In this document: one piece after another, positions 25,481 through 37,229 of the stretch
Numbering within the stretch: the first letter of the stretch is position 1
How the letters are laid out: every line of letters begins with the position of its first letter
NCBI GenBank assembly: GCA_020746105.1
Contig: CM036617.1
Location: 19,164,037 to 19,228,036 of the forward strand
Source: Trogon surrucura
Lineage: Eukaryota; Chordata; Aves; Trogoniformes; Trogonidae
Length of the DNA: 64,000 bases
Direction: 5' to 3'
Translations under genes and position numbers: made by a program
The notes under the pieces: model-generated
What the model was told of the DNA's origin: nothing
What the model saw: the letters and a program-made list of their open reading frames with translations, nothing else
Databases searched by the model: none

Positions 25481-27849
25481 CTGTAAAATCAACACTCACA
25501 CCTCATTCACCTTTCCTAGAGCTGTCCCTGAATTGTGTAATGAGTTGTTCTTGGGGCTGGAAGATATTGACCTAATGATTTTAACAAAAAGAAATCAGCC
25601 AAGAGTAGCACACAGTGAAATTAGACTTTGAGATTAGAAAATACAGCTGTTCTGGTTTATATTTCCAAAATTCAGATTTTGTTCAAAGTGTTGGATCAAA
25701 ATAGAAATATGTTGGGCTGCACTTGCTGCTACTTGCTTTAAGGGGAAAAAACACTTCTAAAAGGCATAACTCAAAGCAAGTGTGTGAGACCTAAGGTATC
25801 GTCCTTCAGTATTCTTTAAAAATAGACCATCTGCCCATGGCTTAAGAAGTAAAAAATCATAGTTAATATTTTCTCCCTCCTCCTCAGCACTTTTTTTTAA
25901 AATGGCAGGAGCTATGCAGATCATGAGTTAAATTTGCCTCTGAATAAAATTCCCTTCTAGCCATACCTCTACAAGCAGAGTAATTAATGACTTCAAGCAT
26001 GTAATATGAGATTAATTTTTGTATATCTAGCAACATTCATCATATTTGGTTTAAGGCTATCAACGTAAATTGTTAATGAGGTGAAAAATTTAAGTGTATC
26101 GAATTGGGTGGAAGAAAGGCAGCTGGATTTCTTAAATATTCATTTTGCAGTCAAATTGAGTTTCTGATATTTCTAATCCCTCAACCTCTTTAAATAAAAA
26201 TGTTGAGGAAGAACAAAGTTACGACTGACCTCATTGTTACCTTCTTTAAATCTTTAATAGGTGAAACTGATCGCATTAACTCTTAGATCAGCACGGAGAA
26301 GATCTTGGACATGAGGGGAAAAAAAAGAAATGTCTTAGTTCTGGTGCTGTTTTGTTTTTGATTTTATGGCTGGTCACCAGCTGACATGTGAAAGTCATCA
26401 GTCTGTGCTTCTTGGTTGTGTACGTTCCTTTTTTAATGAGAATTATGGGCAAATTTCAGTTTCTTATACCTTCTTCTACCAGGATGTCAATGTTGACTTA
26501 CTAAGTTTATGTGATTCTTGATGTGGTTGATGCTACATTGTCTTGTGAGATGCAGATGAATCCATCTGCAAATCGTGATGCTCGCTCTAACATGTATTAT
26601 TCAGGCCATGTCAGTGACTTTGAAGGCCAGAACTCAGTGTTGTGATGGCCAGAAAAGCACCATAAGACAGATATTGTAAAAGGTTTCTCTTTAAGAGCTC
26701 AATTGTGTTCTGTTAGCTGCAAAATTGGACATTGAGACATTGGATTGCTGTTGACAGAAATGTGGTATTCTTATGCCATTTAAGTCCGTGTAATGGTTAT
26801 ACTCAGGCTCACTCTACGAAATGGACCTGATAGTAGAATTTCCTAGTGAACTTTTGTAACCTGTGCTCTGCAGGTCAGACTAGGTCCTTCCCGTGGTTCC
26901 TATAAATTTGTCAGCTACAGAAATTACCTTTTTTAAAACAAAAGGGAAAAAAATTAGTGTGTGATCAGCAAGGTCTGCAAGAATGAAAGAGAAATGGGAT
27001 GAGTATTTACTGAAACTCTGCAGTTCAGAAATTAACTTTGACTAACTGGAGAGCATTAGTGGTCAAACAAGAAAAGAAGAGGAATGGATTTGAAGAATGT
27101 CAGTGTCAGATGATGCTGAGGAGAAGTGAATGGATGCAAGGGTTATGTGAGTGGTTAACAGCATCCCCAAAGGCAGCAGCACATTGCAGAGGTTAAGCCT
27201 CTGCCTGAGGGACATACAGCAAATAAAAATGGTTTGATTGAAGCCATGGTCACCTCCAGCTGGAGCAGTTTCAGCCTGGAGCAGTGATATTTGATCTGTG
27301 TAACGATCAACCCCTGAATGATTTCAGTTTTCAGACTGATGTATAAAGATAAGCTAAAATTGCTTAGCCCAGATAACCCTGAGTGGAACCTTCAGAGGTC
27401 CAGGGCTGCGTCAGGTACTGCTGCTTTATGGTCAGCAATGTGTGCAGTGGGAATGGGGAAGAGAAGTGCTGTTGCACCTTCTGACATCTGATTAGAGTCC
27501 ACTGCCACTTGTCCGCTAGAGCCTTTATGAAAGTAAAGGTGACCTCAGAGCAGAAGTGAGATATTGATGGTTGGTTTGAGTGTTTTTTCTGTTGAATCTT
27601 CTGTGTAATTCACATGCAGTAGTGAGAAATATTAAGCATACTCTCTTGGTGGTCTGGTTTCCATTTGAAATTTTTTTCCTTTTTCTAGACTATGGTACTT
27701 CAGCTTCAACACAGACTTGCCTTTCACTTTTACGTATACTGCACTGTTATTTCCTTACAAGTAAATTATTCATCCATTTTCCTCTAATTGTTTTTTATAA
27801 ATCAAGTTTTAGAGCTAGTTTTAGTTTACATCAGTGGAATGGCCAGTAA
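25481..27849. other. DDX10 intron; nothing recognised
   Basis: Unique-looking intronic sequence with only short frames. No repeat family or exon supported. Confidence 0.5.
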
Positions 27850-28640
27850 AGGAATCACAGGTTGGAAAAAACCTTTAAGATAATTTGAGTCCAACCGTTA
27901 ACCTGACACTGCCAGATCCACCACTCAACCCTGTCCCTGAGCACCACATCTCCACATCTTTTAAATATCTCCGGGGGTGGTGACTTCACCACTTCCCTGG
28001 GCAGCCTGATCCAAGGCTTGGTAACCCTTCTGGTAAAGAAATTTTTCCTAATATCCAATGTGAACCCTCCCTGGCACAACTTGATTCCATTTCCTCTTGT
28101 TACATGGGAGAAAAGACCAACCCCCACCTTGGTACAGCCTCCTTTCAGGTACTTGCAGAGAGCGATAAGGTTTTACCTCAGCCTTTTTTCTCTCCAGGCT
28201 AAATAACCCCAGTTCCCTCAGCTGCTCCTCATGAGACTTGTCCTCCAGACCCTCTTCACCAGCTTTGTAGCCTTTCTTTGGTCACATTCCAGCACCTCAA
28301 TGTCTTTCTTGGAGTGAGGGGCCCAAAACTGAATACAGGATCCAAGCTGCAGCCTCACCAGTGTTGAGTATAGGGGGACAATCATTTCCCAGGCCACACC
28401 ATTTCTGACACAGGCCAGGATGGTGTTGGCCTTGGCCACCTGAGCACACTGCTGGCTCCTGTTCAGCCGCTGTCCACCAACACCCCCAGGTCCTTTTCTG
28501 CTGGGCAGCTCTCCAGCCACTCTCCCCAAGCCTGTACCGCTGCTGGGGTTGTTGTGACCCAAGTGTGGGACCTGGCACTCGGCCACCTTGAGCCTCCTAC
28601 AGTTAGCCCCAACCCATCGGTCCAGCCTGTCCAGATCCAG
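27850..28640 (-). mobile_element. CR1 LINE 3' fragment, about 0.8 kb
   Basis: From the left it shows the decayed 3' terminus (GGAATCACAGGTTGG), then the 3' UTR and the ORF2 tail (antisense of the GACIQFWAP-like and KANTILACV blocks), ending near 28640. The ORF2 remnant is split over several frames by indels, so it is an inactive 5'-truncated copy. It is the largest member of the CR1 cluster in this intron. Confidence 0.9.
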
Positions 28641-30249
28641 GAAATAACACAGCACAGTATGTTTTCATTACCATTTCCATGTGCTGTTGTATTCTGACAG
28701 CAAGTAGGAAAGAAACTGCACTGAGCTTTATGGAAGGGACTGCAGTAATTAATCTTCATTAGGATTGCTGCCACGGCCTTGTAAATTAAAATTTATTACA
28801 TGAAGAAAGGTTTGTGGCACAGCATGTTTGATTAGCAAAATGCCAGTATTTATGGGATAAATTATTCCTAACTTTCTGAACTGTATTTTATTAACAGATT
28901 AATTCATTAGCCCTGGGAAAGATCTCGCGTGCAATATGTTGCAGCCTGGGAATGTCACCCATGGCCTGCAATTCAGTGGCAAGGGCAGTTTGTTTCCAGA
29001 GCATTGCTGGTAAATCCTAGGATCCAAAGCAAGCTCTGATAAATGTTAACTGAAGCAGAGGCTGTCTAGAGATCTCACAGTACTACATTGTTTAAACAAC
29101 AGCAACTTGGCTGCGTGGCTGCACATTTCAAATGGCTGACTCTCAAGCACTTTAAATCTAAACCTTACAGCTTGTCAAGGTGTACCTTCAAGCACAAAGT
29201 GAGTTAAATACTAACAATTAAAAGCTTTTTATTTGTTTTCTGGTATCACCTTAAGACGTACTTATGAGGTTATTTTTTAGTAGTTTAATTAGAGTTTCTT
29301 GGTGTATAGCTGCTAGGGTCATAGTTAGGTCCTTTGTTTTCCAGATGCCATTCATATATGCTGGCATTTATTTAAGGGACAGGATTTAAAAACATGCTTC
29401 ACTGAGTAATAAACATTACCTATCAAAGGATAGAATCTTCCTTTGTTGTTACAGCTGTGCAAATGGTGACCACAGAAATTACTGTGCCTGTTGGTAAGTC
29501 AGCTGTTAGTACCTCCTCCCCTATGTAAATACAACCCATCCCAATAAATCCTTCCATCAGGCAGCTTCAGACCACGCAGGTCGTTCAAGCGGCTGAAAAG
29601 ATAAATTACACCAGATGGTAAAAGGAAGAAGTTGTAATCCAGCTGCGTGTGCCGCCTTCTAAGCATTATAAATAGAAGGCGAGAAGCCGTGCTGACTTTG
29701 GTTTGGATCTGAATTGTGGGGTTGCTTTCTAACTGCATTGTTCTGTTAGAAAATAGTTCACCTTAGAATAACTTTATTTTGTTTTGGCTATTTGTGGATG
29801 CCAGCTGCTAGTGCATCAGTTTATGTGTTTATGAGGAATTAGGGGCCATTTATGTCCATGGGAAGTGACCAACAATAAAAAGATTGGCTCTGCAGGGTAC
29901 TCTGACAGGCCTTCGGTGAGTGGATACCGAGGAGGAATTGACAATAAATGCAGAAGTCATCCCTGTCTCACTGCTTTCACACACTTGGCCCTTTTACATG
30001 GGCACCAAGAAGTACACCCATTGCTTCTCCTCCGAAGGGTTTTCTGTCCAAACACCTAAGGAGAAGCACCTAGATGGCATACAGAACACCCCTTGGCATC
30101 AGGATGCTGGATGTTTCTCATGGTCATTTTTCAGCCTCCTTTTAAAATTACCACTTTCACCCTTTTTCAAAGGTACATCTCTTGACTGCTCCTCCAGAGT
30201 AGTACAGTCCCTCTCCAGACCACCCAAACGACCACTGGTAAAAACCCAT
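28641..30249. other. DDX10 intron; possible unique/conserved sequence
   Basis: No repeats were recognised. The stretch at about 28800-29250 is AT-rich but of high complexity, with many homeobox-like TTAAT/ATTAA words. It is a candidate conserved noncoding segment only by appearance. Confidence 0.35.
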
Positions 30250-30314
30250 CCTGCAGGAACAGGGTTGGAAAAACTGATTTTTAAAGGTCTCTTCTGACCT
30301 AGACTGTTCTATGG
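30250..30314 (+). mobile_element. Decayed CR1 3' end
   Basis: It has CAGGGTTGGAAAAACTGATT, then TTTAAAGGTCTCTTCTGACC and ACTGTTCTATGG. This is the pattern of the CR1 3' end with a lost terminal repeat. Confidence 0.6.
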
Positions 30315-30927
30315 GTAGGCACTGTCTGTCTTCCCTCTGCATCTCAAAATTATGAACATCTTATTCTCACGTTCCACATGACACTCTGCTTTCCTTCCTA
30401 AGTTGTCTTTATCAAATACTGTTTTGCCTCCGCTTTTTGTGCATCATGGAAACACAGGCCTTAGCTCTCTCTTCAGTGCTCAGTGGCTTTGCTGCTGCTC
30501 CTTCCTGTGTTATACATTGCTCCTTATTCACCTCTCCAGCTTGCAGCCCAGTAGGAGTCAAATTAGTATGAAAATACACCTGCTAATGTGTAGATACATC
30601 TTTAGTATGCACTAGTAATCGAGCACCGTGGTCCCTCAGCAATAATAAGAAATAGCTTGACTCGGCATAATCTCCCCACAAAGCTTATGATGAAAATTAA
30701 TCACAGTTGTGTTGATGTACTTTTTTTGGTGGAAAAAATTAGAAATCTCACAGTTCCTTCTGAACATGTTTTGTATTTAAATGTTCTACCTTGCAGATAT
30801 CTCGGCCTATGGGCCTCTGAAACTCCAAAAATTAACATCGTATTTGGTATTTAAAGCCTGCTATTTCGTAACTTGTGAGATTTCTGCATTATTTTAATTG
30901 CTAAGATGTTTTGAACTAATGTCCTAG

Positions 30928-31075
30928 ATCATAGAATCATAGAATCATAGAATGTTAGGGATTGGAAGGGACCTCGAAAGATCATCAAGTCCAATCCCCC
31001 TGCCAGAGCAGGAATGCCTAGATAATGCTACACAGGAACGTGTCCAGGCAGGTCTTGAATGTCTCCAGAGAAGGA
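30928..31075 (-). mobile_element. Young-looking CR1 3' fragment
   Basis: Three tandem ATCATAGA-type terminal repeats lead into GGATTGGAAGGGACCTCGAA, then AGATCATCAAGTCCAATCCC. The copy ends after GTCTCCAGAGAAGGA, a very short 5' truncation. It shares diagnostic bases with the copies at 35875, 37148 and 55766. Confidence 0.9.
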
Positions 31076-31410
31076 TGAAGCATTAGTCAATTATGAATGC
31101 AAACTGGGCTTCAGAGTCCGTTCAAATGCTGGAAATAATTGGCTTTTTTTTTGCAAACAAGCTAAAATGCTTTCACTTAATGATGTTTCAGTCTTACACT
31201 TTTAAAGTGAACCCATATACTCTCTCCTGATCAAAGCAAACACCATGAAACTCCAGCCCAAACCCACACTGGCCACTTGGAAAAGTGAGAAGTCTTTAGT
31301 GCTTGAGAGTATTTTCACATACTGTGAGTATAACTTCAGCAGTTATGGAGCATCTTAAGCACTACAGAGAGAAATAGAGGGTCCTTTCCCATGAAAGGGA
31401 GTAAAATAAA

Positions 31411-32050
31411 TCATAGAATTGTCAGGGTTGGAAGGGACCTTAAAGATCATCTAGTTCCAACTCCCCTGCCATGGGCACATCCCCCACTAGATCAGGCTGC
31501 CCAGAGCCCCATCCAGCCTGGCCTTAAAAACTTCCAGGGATGGGGCTTCCACTCCCTCTCTGGGCAACCAGTGCCAGTGTCTCACCACCCTCATGGGGAA
31601 GAACTTCTTCCTAATGTCCAATCCAAACAGCTCCATCTCTAGCTTTAACCCATTCCCTCTAGTCCTATCACTGCCCGACATCCTAAAAAGTCCCTCACCA
31701 GCTTTCTTGTAGGCCCCCTTAAGATACTGGAAGGCCACAATAAGGTCTCCTCGGAGCCTTCTTTTCTGCAGACTGAACAGCCCCAACTCTCTCAGTCTGT
31801 CTTCACAGGAGAGGTGCTCCAGCCCTCTGATCACCCTCGTGGCCCTTCTCTAGACGTGCTCCAGCACGTCCAGATCTTTCTTGTGCTGCGGGCTCCAGAA
31901 CTGGATGCAGTACTCCAGGTGGGGTCTCACGAGAGTGGAGTAGAGAGGGAGATTCACCTCTCCAGCCTGTCAAGGTTCCTCTGGGTGGCATCCCTACCCT
32001 CCAGGGTGTCAGCCGCCCCACACAGCTTGATGTTGTCAGCAAAAAGGTTG
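31411..32050 (-). mobile_element. CR1 LINE 3' fragment
   Basis: It starts TCATAGAATTGTCAGGGTTGG and runs through the 3' UTR and ORF2 tail. The minus-strand frame at 31487-31834 has [18 protein letters not shown] and is open for 115 codons. About 120 bases are deleted near 31960, joining two ORF2 blocks. The subfamily differs from the young copies (CCCACTAGATCAGGCTGCCC). Confidence 0.9.
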
Positions 32051-32156
32051 GTAGCAAGCACCGAAAAGCTATCCGCATGCAGATGACAGCTTAAAGCCAT
32101 CAAAATGGCTATATCCTTTGAAATATCCCAATTTTAGGAAAAGTATTCCAACTGTT

Positions 32157-32262
32157 CATAGATCATAAACTGGTTTGAGTTGGAAGGGACTTTCAAAGAT
32201 CATCTAGTCTGAATCTCCTGCTGTGGGCAGGGACATCTCTCACTAGTTCAGATTGCTCTACG
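32157..32262 (-). mobile_element. Short CR1 3' fragment
   Basis: It contains GAGTTGGAAGGGACTTTCAA, then AGATCATCTAGTCTGAATCT, and a CTCACTAGTTCAGATTGCTC end, matching the last about 100 bases of a CR1 copy related to that at 31411. Confidence 0.82.
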
Positions 32263-33961
32263 CTATTCCTTTTGGATAGGTAGGGAAGGACAATATAAAG
32301 GCCAGGGTGTTGCCTTCGTTTTGATTGTGGAAGTGCAAGGTGTTTCTCATAGGATTTCCCTCCTCTGGTGTGATGAGCAGGCAGGAGTTGGCACCTTTTC
32401 TATGGAAGGTGGGATGGACGAGAGAAGGAGGCAGGTCACACGTCTGCAATCCAGTGCAGGGTCTTCAGATCTCCGGATCCTCCTTCATCTCGATGGGGAG
32501 GCAGCCAGAAAGCCCTGTGTGTGAGATGGGAAGAGGAGGAAACCTTGTGCTGCCGATCCCGCTCAGAGGGCATTCGGGAGCTTCTTGAAAACTGCCGTGT
32601 TTCGGGGTTAGCGTTTGGGTTAGGCTGGTTGCCAGCGAGTGGTGAAAGTGGTAACTAGTCCTCATAATGGAAAAAGCAAGGTGTGCAGGTGGAGGTAGTT
32701 TGAGTTGGACATCGAGTTCCTGTGCTGTGTTGGTTCAAAGGATGGTATTGACTAATTTGAGCTATTTGTTGTAACTGCTGTTTCTAATTGTTAAGTCTCT
32801 GAACAGCGTTTCTGAACAAAACATTTCACAAGCATTACATTTACACTGAAGCAATTATAAAAATTAAGGCATGAAGACAATTCTCGTTGGAACATTTTTA
32901 TTGAAGTAAATTGCATTTTCTGGGTAAAAGTTTACCAGATTTTAGTTGAAAATCTGAATTAAAGCATCTAAACCTAAACTCGGTCTTTGAACTTCCACTT
33001 TTATTTTTGTAATCTTCTTTAAAATGCAAACATGAAGACTAGAGAATGCCATTTTACTTCCAATAACTCATTTGGGGAGAACGATTTGGGGTGTGAGGAA
33101 TTGAATTCTGCTTTTTTGGTATGAATTCTACCTTACAGCATAGGACAACCAGTGCTTTGTAACCTGATAAATGGATGTTATGTCTTAGAATTAGATTAGA
33201 TTATTTTAATATTCTTAGTAAATTTTCTAAGTTGTGAACAAAACCCACAAGAAAATACATGAAAACATGGGCTTTTCTCCTGTTGCTATAGCGTGACCTT
33301 GTGATAGGAGTCAAAGTACAAAAACAGATGCACGGACATTTTGTCCAGTTTGAAAGCTGCAAAAGTCAATTAATTAAAATCTTAAGAAAAGCAACCAAAG
33401 AAATAGGAATCCAACAGGGGAAGTAACGGAGTTGGGGTTTTTCCTCTTCCTCTCATGGCAGAGAGGTGGTTAATAGCTTCCAAGGAGAGCTTCTGAAAGA
33501 AGGGGGAAAGAGTGCCTTGAGTAAGATGCACATAAATCAGAGTTGTGTTAAATGTGGGATTCGCCAATGAAATGACAGTTCTCATATTTTTATTTTTGTC
33601 GCTTATTTATTTTAGACAAGATCTTGAAAGCATGTCAAGGTCCACTGACACATCACTAAATCAGTTTTGCCACGTTGTCTGTCACTCTCCAAGGCAGCAA
33701 ATATTGGATAAGACTGATAGCAGTATCTTGATACACTGTAATCAATTAAGGCAGCAGAACATCCACCACCACCTTGGCCTGAAAACACTTCTAATTTAGA
33801 CATTTGGAATTCGTCGGCTTCTATTGCTTCGCCCTTCTGAATTTTAATTTTGTTTGTTCTTATCTTGACATAAATTTGCCTTGTTTAAAATGAATTGTTC
33901 GATTAGATGATGATATTGATTACCACAGTTGTTGAAAAGGCTAATTGATTTGTTTCGGCAG
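32263..33961. other. DDX10 intron before the terminal exon
   Basis: No repeats recognised. The final bases form the acceptor of the terminal exon (branch-like CTAAT at about 33940, AG at 33960-33961). Confidence 0.5.
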
Positions 33962-34151
33962 TGAACTTGAGGAGAAGAGTGGAAGAAAGAAGAGAAGCTA
34001 TAGCAGCAGCACCGCAGGAGAAGAAATGCCACTGAGAAAAAAGAAGGTGAAATTCAGCCAGGAGGAGGATCCCTGTTTGCCATTAGATACTGGGCTTTCT
34101 CTGGCAGAGGATGAAGAGCTTGTACTACATCTGCTCAACAGTCACAGCTAA
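33962..34151 (+). CDS. DDX10: DDX10 terminal coding exon (C-terminal tail, stop)
   Basis: The first base completes the split Ser codon from the exon ending at 18142. Then come 62 codons and a TAA at 34149-34151. The product starts with a Lys/Arg-rich, Ser-rich segment (GRKKRSYSSS, then LRKKKVKF), which would suit nucleolar retention. It ends with the tail LDTGLSLAEDEELVLHLL plus four residues, which I recognise as the conserved C-terminus of vertebrate DDX10. The acceptor AG is at 33960-33961, with a candidate branch-point CTAAT at about 33940. Frame and order relative to the upstream exon agree with the mammalian protein, so no coding exon needs to be missing from the 15.8-kb intron between them. 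The exon is intact, with no frameshift or premature stop. Human DDX10 is broken upstream of this part in the leukaemic NUP98-DDX10 inversion. Confidence 0.94.
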
Positions 34152-34451
34152 TTATTTTTCTGCATGTTTTCTTTTCTGGGACATCTCCACAATTTTGTCA
34201 TTACTCTACACAAAATGAATTTGGCATCTGGGCAGCTGGGTACCCGTGGATGTGGATAAATGAGTTCCATGTGCGATGGGATTGCCTTAGGTTGACTCGT
34301 AGATTATAGACAATATTTAGTTTGATTTATAAGACCTTCTCAACAAACTTTCCAGCCTAAATCCCCAGATGTCACTTTGCAGCAATGTGTTCATAATTTA
34401 AAATCTCCAAGTTTTGAAGCAATTACCTTTCTTTATTTTAGTCTTGCTTTA

Positions 34452-34457
34452 AATAAA
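34452..34457 (+). terminator. DDX10: Proximal poly(A) signal AATAAA
   Basis: A canonical AATAAA lies about 300 bases after the stop codon. A GT-rich stretch follows at about 34478-34497, as expected for the downstream element. It is the likeliest proximal cleavage signal of DDX10. Confidence 0.6.
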
Positions 34458-34568
34458 AATGGGTTGATCCTTTCTTGACTGTGTCAGGTTTGCTATTTTA
34501 AAAGATAAATGTGGACTAGAATTATTAAAGAAAAATTGCTGTTGGCAGCTAAAATCATATTTCTTAAA

Positions 34569-34627
34569 AATAAAATACTTTTTTTTGTCTGTGTCTCATA
34601 TACCTATTTTGAAAATATTTTAATAAA
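34569..34627 (+). terminator. DDX10: Distal poly(A) signals (two AATAAA)
   Basis: AATAAA occurs at 34569-34574 and again at 34622-34627. The second is followed by a T/GT-rich stretch at about 34645-34675. This pair could end a longer DDX10 3' UTR. AT-rich sequence yields AATAAA by chance, so use in the cell is inferred. Confidence 0.5.
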
Positions 34628-34645
34628 AATTTCTGAAGCCTTAGT

Positions 34646-35874
34646 GTAAACTTTTGGTGTCTCTCAGTTTTGTCATGAAAGCATTTATTTATCCTCCAGT
34701 TATTTCTATTAAGATTCTATCACTGGTGTTAGGCAATTCAGAAAAACACTTTTAGAAACTAAAACTGAATTTTGCATTTGAATCCCATATGAATGAGAAC
34801 ACAGTGATGCCACAAAAAGGCAGAGCATAATATTGCCTGATAAAATTGGTTACAAGGTAGTTTTTGTGGCAGAGTTAAAGCTGGAAGTGGGCTACTTTTT
34901 TTTTTTGGCATGACAAAATATAATGAAGAAAAGTAATTTATTGTTGAGCATATTTTCAAGCTTCATCCCATCAAACCATGGTTGGCTGTTGCAGATTTTG
35001 TGCTACTTACCCATAACTGCTGCAGCTTGATGAACAGCAAGAAGACATATGCTATGTGAGAACTTTCCCAAGGAAGGCAAGAAGCAGGCATTCTCTCTGA
35101 AGCAAACCAAATTATTAATAAAATACCAAATTCCTAAGTTATTTAAGTAGGTTATCTTCTCTTGCTTGAACCCAAATGCCAGCTATGAGCCAAATTCACT
35201 GTTGTCTCGCTTGCACTCTTTGACTACCCCCTCAAGAATATTGGCACGTCATTCAGAAAGAAGTGTGGTAAACCCTTGGAGGCAGTGTGGAAAATGGCAA
35301 AATCTGCTGAGAGTTTTACACATCTCTGAAAGGACCGAGGCAAAGGGAAGGCTGCTGTGTGAGAAAATTAAGGGAAGCAGTGAAGTCCAGCATTTTGTTT
35401 GCTGGTGCAAGTTTTTTGACAGCAAACAGGCATGTGAAGTGATGATTGTCTGTATTCAGCAGACCTGTGTCTTAGTGCAGTTTACATGGCAAAATAAAGG
35501 GTAAAACACTGAGTAGGTACCAGTGCCTGAAGGCTTTCCCATGTTGCTTCCCTTCAGCGAATCATAAAGTAGATGTCTCAAAAAGTTGTATCCGTTTGGT
35601 CTTCCCATCACCTCTGTGAAGAACATACTAAAGTAAATACTCCTTTTTTCAGAATCACTTTTTCCTTTTGTTTTTTTTTTTGTTGCAGAAATCTATCAAC
35701 ACTCATTCAGTACAAACCTTCCTTTCTCTCCCTGTACCCCATGCTATTGTTTAGCCCAGTTACCCCAAACTGAAAATACACTGTGAATTCTTGTCTTCCA
35801 ATGTTGCTTCCACTGTTCTACCGGCAGGCAGGGTGTCGTAAAATGCCGAGCGCATCTGCCATCTGCTCCTTCCT
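34646..35874. other. Intergenic; nothing recognised
   Basis: AT-rich sequence directly downstream of DDX10. The 112-codon + strand frame at 35166-35504 has no recognisable domain or splice context and is probably chance. Confidence 0.5.
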
Positions 35875-36060
35875 GGCAACGTGGAACAGGCTGCCCAGAG
35901 AGGCTGTGGAGTCTCCTTCTCTGGAGACATTCAAGACCTGCCTGGACATGTTCCTGTGGGGCACAGTCTAGGCATTCCTGCTCTGGCAGGGGGATTGGAC
36001 TTGATGATCTTTCGAGGTCCCTTCCAATCCCTAACATTCTGTGATTCTGTGATTCTGTGA
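35875..36060 (+). mobile_element. Young-looking CR1 3' fragment
   Basis: It begins within the ORF2 end (GGAACAGGCTGCCCAGAGAG) and ends with GGTCCCTTCCAATCCCTAAC and three ATTCTGTG-type terminal repeats. The 3' end is almost identical to the copy at 37148. Confidence 0.92.
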
Positions 36061-37147
36061 AATGACCGAGTTTCACAAACAGCTAAAGGTGGAAGGTGGG
36101 ACCTTGCTGTTCAGTCCGTGGTGCCTGTCTGTGGGCCTGGAAAATGCTGTGATCTGGGAATAGTATCGCTGATGAATCTGTTCATGAAGAAGGGTCCACT
36201 GTGATGCTGTTGTGATGCTGTGTTTAGGCTCCATCAGGTGAAGAGTTGCAGTCGATGTGATGAGGAGGGTCAACAAATGCCTCTGCGCTGGGGTAATGGA
36301 GGTCCTGCTCCCCTGTGGTAAGGTACACTTCAGCATGAGGAGCACCAACAGCAGAAAGCGACTTAGAGGTGAGCTGGGTTTAGATGATAATACCTACTGT
36401 GGCATACACATCTTATCCAGAGGTATTTGTAGGTTCAGAGTGTACTGGTGATCAGTTGTCTTGTGCCTCATCTGATGTCTCTCAAGTCAAATCTTTGCTC
36501 TGAGAAGGCTGAACATAGTTTGTTGGGGCACAGAAGTAAAACCCAGAAGGTTTACTATTTCTCACTGGAATATTCTCATTTGGATGCTGAGGTGCAAGAA
36601 GTGTTTTTACCCAGTGAACTGTAAGACTAAAATTAAATTACGAATATTGAAATGATCGTACTGCACCTCTATTCTTGTAATCATTGTCTTTGTAAAATGT
36701 TTTCAAGTGCTTTTACTCTTGTATTTTGGGATAATGGAGTTTCTCATGTATTTGTGTTGTCTGATCCAGAGCCATTGTTTCTCAAATCTTTACCAAGTTC
36801 ACCCATCTACTTAAAATGTGCTGTCCTTGAGGGGATGGCATGCATGCAGAGCATGACTCCCATAAGAATGGAACCTTGTGAAAAAGTAGAGGGAAGGACC
36901 TTAAGGCAGATGCTTCATGCAATAAGTGTGTCTCAGAACTGGGAACTGCTGCATGTGCTAGAAAGAACAAGACAAAAAACCCAGCACTCAGTGTTTCAAG
37001 GCAATGGCTGTGGTTCTGGGTTATCGTTCCCGTCAGCTGTAGGTCTGGTTTAAGAGGCTCCTTACCAGCCCTGCGTCTGGAGTAAGAAAAAAAGCGCGAA
37101 GCACACAAACCAAACATTAATCTCAGAAATGCAAGGACTGACTTGAC
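36061..37147. other. Intergenic; nothing recognised
   Basis: Sequence between two closely related CR1 ends. Frames up to 140 codons (both strands near 36650-37200) lack domains and partly overlap the CR1 end. None is supported. Confidence 0.5.
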
Positions 37148-37229
37148 TGCGTTCCTGCTCTGGCAGGGGGATTGGGCTTGATGATCTTTCGAGGTCCCTT
37201 CCAATCCCTAACATTCTGTGATTCTGTGA
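37148..37229 (+). mobile_element. Very short CR1 3' end
   Basis: Only the last about 80 bases are present: GTTCCTGCTCTGGCAGGGGG, then GATCTTTCGAGGTCCCTTCC and ATTCTGTGATTCTGTGA. Nearly identical to the end of the copy at 35875. Confidence 0.9.

Larger units (their letters stand above)
18143..33961 (+). other. DDX10: Last intron of DDX10 (15,819 bp)
   Basis: A GT donor (GTATGT) and an AG acceptor delimit an intron that joins the two DDX10 exons in frame. It contains two ERVL-type LTRs (18.4-19.4 kb and 22.0-23.3 kb), a purine-rich tract (about 24.6-25.5 kb) and a cluster of CR1 fragments (27.8-32.3 kb). I saw no additional exon-like segment with both splice sites and DDX10-like sequence. Confidence 0.85.
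34152..34645 (+). other. DDX10: DDX10 3' UTR
   Basis: The sequence after the TAA is AT-rich and free of recognised repeats up to several poly(A) signals. Cleavage after the first AATAAA (34452) would give a UTR of about 320 bases. Use of the last one (34622) would give about 490 bases. The downstream limit is inferred from signal positions, not from transcript data. Confidence 0.6.

Noticed and set aside
28218..28655. 145-codon minus-strand frame as a possible host gene
   Set aside because: Its sequence is the tail of CR1 ORF2, with overlapping frames caused by indels; it belongs to the transposon.
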